Positions 56,140 to 64,000 of a DNA stretch of 64,000 nt are shown piece after piece. How positions within the stretch are numbered: position 1 is the stretch's first letter; each line of letters begins with the position of its first letter. The notes under the pieces were generated by a model. The model made no database searches. It saw only the letters and a list, made by a program, of their open reading frames with translations, and was not told where the DNA came from. The position numbers and the translations under genes are program-made. The DNA is from Dryococelus australis. Lineage: Eukaryota > Arthropoda > Insecta > Phasmatodea > Phasmatidae. Location of the stretch: NCBI GenBank assembly GCA_029891345.1, contig CM056994.1:225920991-225984990 (forward strand), read 5' to 3'.

Positions 56140-57350
56140 GTGCCAGGCACTGCTTATGCTTTGGCAGCACGAGGGAGCATCAGTCGTCGCAGTTCAGCAC
56201 ATGGTGCTGAGGCATCGTATTCAACTGTAACCATTGGGGAGGGCAGTTCACATGCTAAGGAAGAACAGGCAGTGCAAGGGAGCTGCAAGGTAGAGCCCTC
56301 CACCTCGACTGCTCGGGTTCCTACCCGTGGAGCAGAAAGTTTCTCCGCGGAGGCAGTGCGAGGGAGTGGCAGAGTACTGCCCTCCACCTCAACAGCTGAA
56401 GTTTTTTCATGATGAGCTGGACGTTGTTGGACATTGACGGTCTCGTTTTCCAGATTGGTGGCCACAGAGTGAGATGGCCCTTCGACTTTGGTGGCTCTCG
56501 CGTAAACGGGAATAGTTTCCTCTCAGAGAAGAGGAGATTTAAGGGCATCTGGATCAGTGTGGTTGGATGACCTAGGTTCATCAGTAGTCAGTCGAAAGAG
56601 AGGCAGAACGGGACTCTCTTCCTCAACTGTACTGACAGGATCTTACTGCATGGCAGAAGATTGGGGTGGAGCATTGGCATCTGCAATGTTCAACACCTCC
56701 TGAAGGATTGATGGTTCTTCATCTAGGACAAGAATATGCTTCATGGAAGCTGGAACGAACTTGATTCCTGGCTAGAGCATTTCCTCCAATACAACAGTTG
56801 GCATTGGATTGTTGACATCAGTGCTGCTCTATGACCCAATGGTGGGTAGCGGTAGCTTCTCAGAGTCAGAAATCGGCTTCATTGAAGCTGGAACGACCTT
56901 GTTTTCAGGCTCAGGCGTTGTACCAGGTGGAGGGGAAGGTTCTCAGGTAGCTTCTACCTCCATCTGGGCAGTTTGGAACTCTCAGATATCCGGCTTGACC
57001 GGCAAGGTGTCTGGCTGTATTCCCTGTCTCTAGGACTTCACCAAGACACTTCCCTGCAGCTAGAGGTGGCCTGGTCACGTCTGGTGGTGACATTGTGGGC
57101 ATAGCTGGTAGGCGTCTGGGGTAACAATCGAACTGACACTGCTCCTCAGCACGGTTGTAAGTCTATTCACCAGGTAGAGAATAGCTTGGCTCCCTGTCAG
57201 ACTCTGGGGTTTGTGCCTCTGGCCTCTTCGATGGCCTTGGCTCGACTTCAGGAAGTGCCATGATTGGCGTTGGGTCGTCCTTGTCCTCAGAATGCCATGG
57301 GGGTTCATCAGTGGCGATGCCATCCTCTTGATTGTGTATTTTGCCTGGAA
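56140..57350 (-). pseudogene. Post-integrase tail of copy D
   Basis: Pro/Thr/Ser/Glu-rich coding. 56154-56465 (103 codons) has an internal duplication, SAVEVEGSTLPLPRTA and RAVEVEGSTLQLPCTA, about 36 codons apart. Upstream, after the GPY-like region, comes EVEPRPSKRPEAQTPES. The Pro-rich composition and position match A-C, but the repeated motifs differ, so the tail evolves fast. No envelope features seen. Confidence 0.55.
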
Positions 57351-58400
57351 AAGGATGTATTTGGCCTCGGGTGGCCTTTCGGATCCGTCCTCGCAGGTCT
57401 TCGGCCCAGTAGACGTCTTGTTTGCCTACTATGGGGTACAGACCATCCTATTTGTCAGAAAGACTAGCGCTCAATTGATTGCTCGCATTACTGAGTAGAG
57501 GGGATGTCTCTTTTAAGTAGGACGGCTTCACCGAGGTTGAAACCTCTCACCCCTGTCTTCGGTTGAGGATACTTCTTTAGGATATAGGTATCCTGGGCTT
57601 CCTGGGCATTAACAGTATGTGCCAGCGTGGCTAGCCGACCCGGCCGTCTTCTGGCTGTTGCATATCTGTGGGTTGACTATCCCACTGTCAGTTGCCTGGT
57701 CGGCGGAAAGGTTGACCCAGAAGAAGCTGGCTTGGGCTGGTGTTTACTGCCTTGGGGTTTGGTGACAAAGAGCAAACAAGATAGTAGGGATATGTTTATC
57801 CCAGTGTCAATTGTCATTCTCCACATTGAGTATGAGGCATTTTTTAATCTCCTGGTTTCTCCGCTCAGTGGGGTTGGCCTGTAGGTGGTATGGAGGTGTA
57901 GTCTAAGTTTCCACTCCCCATCCTTGACATGCTGACTGCCACTGATGACTGGTAAACTGCGTAACATTGTCAGTCAGTATGGCTTGTGGGTATCCCCAGC
58001 GGGGAAACACCTCTGCTTCTAGTTTAAACATAATCGGGGTGGTTTCTTGGTTGGGTAGCGGAAACGCTTCTACACACAGGGAAAACTGGTCAGTTACTAC
58101 CAGTAAGTAGCTGTTCTCCTTCTTACTCCGGGGATATGGGCCCATCAGATCAACGGCTAAATGGGTCCATGCCATCTTGGGTCTCCTCGGTTTAGCTGAA
58201 GGTGGAGGTACAGGGTACGCCTTGCCGCTGCAGCATGTGACACAGTTGCTCACATACTGCCGGACATCACGGCTCATTCCATCCCAGCTATAGAGGGTTT
58301 CGATATCCAATAAAGTTTCCCTGGTGTCTGGGTGCCTCGCTTGGAGGTGGTCGTAGTGTTGAAGACAAATGTCTGGCCATCACTGTTGTGGTACTTGTAT
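57351..58400 (-). pseudogene. Integrase of copy D
   Basis: HHCC: CLQHYDHLQARHPDTR, then CVTCCSGK. The core has the first Asp in HLAVDLMGPYP, the second in ILTDNVTQF (Val where Gly is usual) and Glu in LQANPTERRNQEIKK (about 57846-57890); all three catalytic residues are present. A TAG at 57903-57905 replaces the Trp seen at the same place in A and C (ETWT). The GPY region (about 57380-57470) is degenerate. 58310 downward is open for 135 codons. Confidence 0.85.
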
Positions 58401-58439
58401 CTTCCACACTGTGGTAGGCTGCCTGCTACAGGTCCACAC

Positions 58440-59020
58440 TACGTCTTCCCTCAACTCAAATCGGTTAGGCTGCTCTCGCCGTAGGCGACAGATTTCAGGG
58501 TATTCTTGTTGGCTTATCGTAATTTGATAGTGGGTTATTTGGAGTAGCAACAGGTGAATTTACTCCTCCAAACTGCATTCTGGAAGAGGGGGTGGGGGTC
58601 ATTTTCTCCCCTTCTTCCTCTGCTTTTTGTTTTCTTCCAATGTAGAGAAGCAAGATAGGGCAACTGGCAAGACATTACTCTTGCCCGGACAGTGATGCAC
58701 CTTGAAATTGAATTCCGTAAGGAACATGTCCCACCGCCCGAGCTTGGTCTTGGCATTACGTAACTCAACCATTGGGAGGCCTTCGAGTCAGTGTATAAGA
58801 TGAAACGTTGCCATTCTAAATAGTAACAGTATTTTCATACCGCCCAATGACTGCCAGATACTCCTGTTTGTCAATGTGATAATATTGCTCGGTTTTATTT
58901 ACCCAGGTCGAAGCATATGCTATAACATGTGGTCGGCCACCGGCATCCTGTTGGTACAGGACTGCCCCAAGACCGTTTTGTCAAGCATCGGTTTGCTAAA
59001 CTAACAGTTCTTCGCCTTGG
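58440..59020 (-). pseudogene. RNase H of copy D
   Basis: Degenerate RNase H in several frames: the minus strand at about 58950-59010 encodes QNGLGAVLYQQDAGGRP, and around 58760-58900 the sequence corresponds to the YYLE and TDSKA region of copies A and C. Identified mainly by position and by similarity to copy A. Confidence 0.6.
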
Positions 59021-59239
59021 GGTCGGTGGAGTTGTTGGATGGTCCCAAAACTATTCTTCAGATCTTGAAAAACCTGTTTCTGTTCCAGTTCCCATTTCCA
59101 ATGGTCTTCCTTTTCAAGGAGTGGGTGAAACAGTGCCATGCGGTGGACAATATTGGGCACAAAGTCCCGTAACAAGTTGCACAGACCCAGGTACCATTGC
59201 AGCTGTTTCTTGTTAGTAGGTTCTTTGGCCTATTTGCTG

Positions 59240-60020
59240 GCCTGTATTGAACCCTGCTGTGGAAAGTTCCCTTCAGGGGATACCACACGCCCTAGGTAGT
59301 CAAAGGGTGACTCCAAAAAAGCTTTTGGACAGCTTGCATGTTATTCCGAGGAGTTAGTCGTTCCATGACTCTCTGTATATGGCTGAGGTGCTCCTCCCAG
59401 GTCTTGGAATACAATTATTACATCATCAAGATAGGCAAAGCAAAACTCGCCAATGTACCCTGTCAATACCTATGCGGACATTAGGCGTTGGAACGTGGCG
59501 GGGGCATTTTTTAACCAGAAAGGTATTACCCTTAATTGTAATGTTTCTCCTCCTGGCATCGTGAAGGCAGTAAACTTTCGGCTGTCTGGGTGAACAGCAA
59601 TTTGCTAGTACCCGGATTCCATATCCAGGGTACTGAAAATCTTTGCCTCACCAATGTCTCACAGGGTACGGGTTAAATTGATGACTGGGGGAGCAATAGG
59701 ATGGGTCACCTCATTCAAGGCTTTGTAATTGATGCAAAACCTGAGTTTGCCATCACGTTTTGGTACTAATACCAAGTGGGAATTATACTGAGAGTTGGAT
59801 GGCTCTACAATGCCTTGTTCCTTCATATAATTCACTTGTTCCATTATCAAGTGCCATCATCATGCTGATACTCTGAATGGTCGATTGTAAATGGGAGCCT
59901 CCGCGTTCATCCAGATCTCATGCTGGATAGAGCGAGATAGATGTAGCGTTCGTTCAGCACTTGTTTTAGTTCATTAAATTCCAGTTCTCCTAACTCATGG
60001 TTGATCTTAGTTAGATTGTT
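59240..60020 (-). pseudogene. Reverse transcriptase of copy D, intact YLDD
   Basis: Open part 59659-59850 has EQGIVEPSNSQYNSHLVLVP and LRFCINYKALNEVTHPIAPP. Next come IFSTLDMESGY followed by a TAG at 59605-59607 in place of the Trp found in copy A (GYWQI), LKNAPATFQRLMSA with a TAG, and FCFAYLDDVII with YLDD at 59422-59433. Catalytic residues are intact but two stops interrupt. Confidence 0.85.
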
Positions 60021-60109
60021 ACGGGTGAGTAGTACGGATTTGAGACTGTGTTCCCAATTCACAGTTACCCGGTACTATCTCCCAAGTAAACTCATTCTCC
60101 ATGGTCAAT

Positions 60110-60410
60110 GACACATTGCTGTTGTTGAAGCCAAGGGCAACCCAGTATTACAGCTTCTGTCAACACGGGTGAAACCACGAATTCAGCCGGGTTGGAGAGA
60201 GTGTATAAATTGACAGGGTGATTCGGCCATCGACATGGACAGTGGTGTCGGGTTGCCCCATTCGTATGATGTTAGATTGCAGTCGAAGGGTAGCTTATTG
60301 CTGGGGACTCAGTAAATTACTTCGGATAAAATTCCTGGTCACGGTCGATAGGGCTAGAACCGTTGTCCCATTTATTTCCCCTTCAATGTGGGTGGCGATA
60401 GGAGGAATAG
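60110..60410 (-). pseudogene. Retropepsin of copy D, active site lost
   Basis: THIEGEINGTTVLALSTVTRNFIRSN (quoted in pieces: TTVLALSTVTRNFI) aligns with the family's active-site loop, but the Asp-Thr-Gly residues are gone through a small deletion. LSPQQ then a stop. Downstream EAVILGCPWLQQQQCVIDHG (about 60100-60160) matches the C-terminal ILG-PWL landmark of copy B. Confidence 0.65.
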
Positions 60411-60415
60411 GTTGT

Positions 60416-61058
60416 TCATTTAAGTGCTGTATGTTGGGTCCTTGTTGTCTGGTGGTGGCGGCCCGCAATGCACCCCAGCGGTGGCGTTTCCCGCCTTGGG
60501 AGTTGAGGGCATTTTGACGATCGGGTTAGGTGTGGTTGGTTCTGGGTTTCTGTCAGGGTGGTTTGTTTATTACTCAGAGTCCCTTGACCGGTAGATTTGT
60601 GCATACAGTACTTATTCCAATAGCTGTTGGAACAGAACCAGCACTTTGGCATGGTGTGGGAGCAGGTGGGTTTCTGGGTGCTTCTATTAACGGAAATCGT
60701 GATTCAGGGGTTTTCACCATTCATGGTTTGTCTAGTGCAGCCTGTGCTGTGAAGTTTTGTCCCACCTCTCTGGCATGCTCTACCAGTTCGTCAATAGTCG
60801 AACATTTGGGCATGAGTAATACATTTTGCAATTCGGGTAATAGCATTCTACTAATTGATCGAACAGACGCTGCCTCAGTTACTCCCAGAAATACTCGTCG
60901 GAACATCTGTTCCTTTCTTCCGATGAATATTTTCGCATCGTCGTCGGGTACCTAGGTCTGGCTATAGAATTGTGTTGTCAGTCTGGCCAGTTCTTCTTCG
61001 CCAGTAAACTCAGTTGCCAACAAACAGTAGCGATCCCACCATTCTAGCGCTAGACCTT
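60416..61058 (-). pseudogene. Gag capsid and zinc knuckle of copy D
   Basis: Capsid: LEWWDRYCLLATEFTGEEEL (about 60990-61050), then QMFRRVF and IDELVEHAREVGQNF (open 60721-60906), which matches copy A. Nucleocapsid: MPKCWFCSNSYWNKYC (about 60605-60652), two Cys, Trp at the His position, last Cys. Lys/Gln-rich end. Frameshift between capsid and knuckle. Confidence 0.7.
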
Positions 61059-61625
61059 TAAGGTGGGTCTATGCTCTCCCACTGTTTTGAAGGGAGGTCA
61101 GTTTCTGTAAACTCTTTCTCGCATTCTGTAGTAAATGCAACTTCATCCTCGTGTGGCCGCCCCGCAAAGACTGTGACCTGTATGTCAAGGTCGTTTCCTC
61201 TTGCAGAATGTCCTAGGGCTGTTCCTTGCTGAATCAAAGAACGGGATCTGTGAGGAAGGGTTTTGTAGGCTTGTCTAGACCTCTCACATTGATACACTAT
61301 TCCTGGTCTGGTGACAGGCATGGTGATACGGCTCACTACACGTGGTACAATGTATCCCATTTATTCCGTTCCCTGGACACGTGACTTGATTACAAAATGT
61401 CATTGGTAGGGTCCGACAGGCTTCGCACCTGTATTTGAGTCCTTCAGTACTCCTGGCTTCATCAAGCCATCCTAGAAAAATATGGTGGAATGAGTTACCA
61501 CAGTAGGTGCATGTACTGTTAAATGTGCCAATACCTGTGCAATTGGTATGCCTACATTTGTTATTGGCACTGTCCGCATTGTTATTGGTCGCCCCTCCGG
61601 CTGTACTAATATCAGCGTCAGACAT
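61058..61625 (-). pseudogene. Gag N-terminus of copy D with two PHD-like fingers
   Basis: Starts MSDADISTAGG at 61625. Finger 1 (residues 24-70): CRHTNC, CTYC, FHHIFLGW (Cys position is Leu), GLKYRCEAC. Finger 2 (residues 78 on): CNQVTC, CTTC, YHHACH, then after a frameshift near 61320 GIVYQCERSRQ, where the last Cys of the pair is Ser or Arg. Pattern: C-x4-C-x9-C-x2-C-x4-H-x2-C then about 15 residues to C-x2-C. The same module is in B and E. A spacer with EEKE-like acidic sequence leads to the capsid. Confidence 0.75.
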
Positions 61626-61757
61626 TGTGGTGGTTTGGACACCACTGAGTGTTTAGACAACTCCGCAAAGTCTGTTTTGGTTCCCAGCTGAGTCTTAGCT
61701 CTTTGGGTCATTCTGACCTGGTCCTGTATTCACTGATTACGAGTTATTTATGCAGAC

Positions 61758-61774
61758 GCCCCACATTGGGTGCT
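61758..61774 (-). promoter_or_regulatory. Primer-binding site, tRNA-Lys type, copy D
   Basis: Minus strand AGCACCCAATGTGGGGC; matches the complement of the tRNA-Lys(CUU) 3' end except at its first base and at CpG positions. About 11 bases inside the LTR end. Confidence 0.7.
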
Positions 61775-61785
61775 AGAAAACCACT

Positions 61786-63930
61786 TGATGCATGCTGGGC
61801 TATAGACATATGTGCACGGTCAACATGGCTTTGGTTACTTTACAACAGGCACGCTTGGCTAATGTTAGTCAGATGTTTAAGCTACGTTTCTTACCAGCAA
61901 CTCATGCTGGATGTGTCAGTTGGCTAATGGGAACAAAGTTTTCCACTGTTCGAGTGGTAACTGGCTTAATCGGAATGCTTGTCAGTTTCGGAGTACCTGT
62001 CTTACCAGGGGATACATCGGTCAATGAAGGTGGAACTGGTGCTAGCTGGCTGGAACCTGCAACTATGATGGAAGGTTTATGGATGTTGGTACCGTGCTGA
62101 CCAACACTCCATGGACTCTTGGCTCCAGAACCTACGGTTAGCCATACCTTACCTCTGTACCCTGTATTAGATCATGTACTACGGGATATTCTCTGGCTAT
62201 ATGAATGTGCACACGGAAATAAATATAATTAAATACTGGAGATGAAGGCCTCTCCAGAAGATGGGTGAGCTGCACACTGTCCTGTTCGACTTGCCTACTA
62301 GGAGTAGGTAGGTTGAATATACACACTCGCTTGGCGGCGGTATAGGATACCTTTTGCTCCTTCCTATGTGAGCCATGCCTTCTACCAAAAGGCTTAGAGG
62401 TTGAGTTCACACTTAAAGATATTTCTTGATGGCCGTGAACACAATACAAATCCCTGTCTAAGTGTAATAACAATTGTGGTTGCCGACACAAGCTCAGTGC
62501 TCTAATCAGTCCCCCGCCACTGCCGTGCAGACCTAGAGAATTAAACTGTATGAGTCACCATCCTACCACTATTGGGTGAGGGTCAAAAAAGGGGTTAGGC
62601 CTTCAGTATCAAGCAAATATCCCCGCCGGCACCGTATCTCTGGTTGGGATACAACTTGGGGTGACTGTCTCGCCCCTGTTGGATGAGTTTCTAGTGGTCA
62701 GGGCTATACCGTTCTATCCCCTGGGGTCTAGAATGGGTGGCTGTCGAATGGTGTATGTATCAGACATACAAATTCCTGAACGGACACCGTAGTCCTAATC
62801 TAAGGTTCATACTGGCGTAGCAAAACCCAGTCTCACTTGACAATGTACAATAAATATTATTTCTGGTGGTCAAGGGAAATACCTCTAGAACAGATACCCC
62901 CAGTAAAAAGGAACTATCTGTATTAATTAGATGTAATAAATACAGTGACCCATGCTACCTCCTAACCAAGTAGAGAGTGAATATGGAAGTAACCTACGGT
63001 ATACAGATTTAGGCGACCTGTTCCTAAACTATCCAGTTGTCTAGTGGTGTTGGCTATGAAAACAACTCAATTGCAGCTACTCTATACAAGGGACGTCTAG
63101 ATGAAACAATAGAAAAAGAGTACCACTACTTTAAGAGCAGTGGGTTTAGTTGCTTCTACCAGCAAAGAGACGACTGCTGTTCCAGGAGGAGCAGCAACGG
63201 AAGGTGTAGTAAGTCTGCAGTGGTTGAAGACGAAAACCTTCTAGTAGCTGTTGGTAGTTGTCAACAATGGTAGCTTCTGGGAGCTGGTGGTGGTTGTCGA
63301 CAGAAGTCTCTGGTAACGACAATGTGGCTTCTGGGAAAGGCTGCAAGAGCCTCTGGTAACGTCAATTGCAGCAGCCTCTGCTGGCTGCCAAAGACTGTTG
63401 AGCAGTAGAAGGCCCCAGCACACTTTGTGTTAGAGCGAGCTACTGGAGAAAGAATCACTCACAAACCCGGGTGTGCACGGACTTATATAGTGCTCTCGAC
63501 CTCAGGCTAATGTCTGTCAAGGCAGGGTTAAAACCCCTGCTCTCTGTTTCTTTTATTCTGGGTACCTCGTGACAGTTGCGGGGCGCTTCATGGCAGATGA
63601 TGATGCTCGTGACAGAGAGTTGGGCACTTTGTAATAATTTTGTGCTGGTGAGTCATCACACTTCGGGAAAGCTGGCGCGAGAGGTGTGACGTGGCTTCAC
63701 ATATGATGGTTTGTTGACTCTCAGGCGGGGGAGGGGGGGAAGGCCATGCTTCTTGGTGGCTTTCGAAAACCTTATATTCACGTTGTTTAGAATCACCCTC
63801 CAAGGTACTGGCAATCTACAGACACTCGTGAAAGATGTTGCCGGGTTTGACCCTTCCTCGGATTACGTAAAAATACATAAGCCTGATGAGTTGTAGTCGT
63901 CATAGTATAACAGGAATGCGACATACGTCA
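61786..63930 (-). repeat. 5' LTR of copy D
   Basis: 2145 bases. Plus strand starts TGATGCATGCTGGG and ends CATACGTCA. Right end matches the 3' LTR remnant. The interior shares the general plan of copy B's LTR (an ataccgttct then gggtggctgtcgaatgg block at about 62707 resembles accgttct ... gggtggccatccaagg) but is strongly diverged. Frames of 60-117 codons are not conserved in the other LTRs. Confidence 0.7.
63482..63489 (-). promoter_or_regulatory. TATA box in copy D 5' LTR
   Basis: Minus-strand TATATAAG in gcactatataagtccgtg; drives transcription toward gag. Confidence 0.6.
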
Positions 63931-64000
63931 ATGCTGTAATGTTATTCCTTGTGGGGGACATCGCGTGAGTTTCGTAAAGCTCACGTGAGTTACCTCAAGA

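Larger units (their letters stand above)
54270..63930 (-). mobile_element. Gypsy copy D, most complete member
   Basis: Minus-strand element with a 5' LTR (61786-63930), primer site, gag with PHD-like fingers, retropepsin, RT with intact YLDD, RNase H, integrase, Pro-rich tail, 3' non-coding region, polypurine tract and a short 3' LTR remnant (54270-54649). All domains lie in family order in about 9.66 kb. In-frame TAG stops and frameshifts show it is dead. Confidence 0.85.

Noticed and set aside
56140..57350. Envelope gene in the post-integrase region, which would make the element an errantivirus
   Set aside because: No signal peptide, membrane helix, cleavage site or Cys pattern seen in any copy; composition is Pro/Thr-rich and repetitive.
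62138..62491. 117-codon minus-strand frame
   Set aside because: Inside the 5' LTR of copy D; not preserved in the other LTRs of the family.

Overview
This looks like a gene-poor, transposon-dense stretch of an animal nuclear genome, most likely an arthropod. The evidence is AT-rich spacer DNA, long microsatellites, Ty3/Gypsy retrotransposons with a tRNA-Lys-type primer site, a LINE fragment, hAT-, pogo- and MITE-type DNA transposons, and a tRNA-derived SINE. I see no convincing host gene, structural RNA gene, CRISPR array or bacterial operon. The species is not identified. Nearly all coding sequence is decayed transposon protein, broken by frameshifts and stops.

The backbone is one Gypsy family present in five copies. 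Copy A (354-6652, minus) lacks its 5' end. Copy B (17230-28347, minus) has two LTRs of about 1.85 kb but has lost reverse transcriptase, RNase H and integrase. Copy C (about 32900-41577, minus) has one LTR and pol but is cut inside gag. Copy E (41578-49803, plus) has gag and a 2.2-kb LTR but no recognisable pol. Copy D (about 54270-63930, minus) is the most complete. The shared layout is LTR, tRNA-Lys primer site, gag, retropepsin, reverse transcriptase, RNase H, integrase, a long Pro/Thr/Ala-rich repeat-built tail, a non-coding 3' region of about 1.4-2.2 kb, polypurine tract, LTR. Gag begins M-S-D and carries two consecutive PHD-like zinc fingers ahead of the capsid and zinc-knuckle regions, visible in B, D and E. 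The fingers and the tail are the most unusual biology in the window. A second, unrelated Gypsy element (copy F, 50701-54265, plus) has ordinary gag, protease, RT, RNase H and integrase and ends where copy D's LTR begins.

Between these lie smaller elements. 6.6-17.2 kb holds a small hAT-like palindrome, a 177-bp tandem repeat, a MITE, an element with inverted repeats of about 330 bp and a decayed transposase-like gene, a hAT-type element with perfect 8-bp target duplications and a SINE inside it, then a second MITE abutting copy B. 28.3-32.9 kb holds a 5'-truncated LINE and a degenerate satellite with units of about 250-390 bp. A solo LTR is nested in copy B's 3' region. A 540-bp microsatellite sits in copy C's 3' region.

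The decay is consistent with old insertions and heavy CpG loss: differences at the primer sites, LTR ends and one counted LTR stretch are mostly or wholly transitions. All four visible retropepsins of the main family have lost the D-T-G active site. Boundaries come from reading by eye and from comparing copies; pol domain edges may be off by tens of bases.
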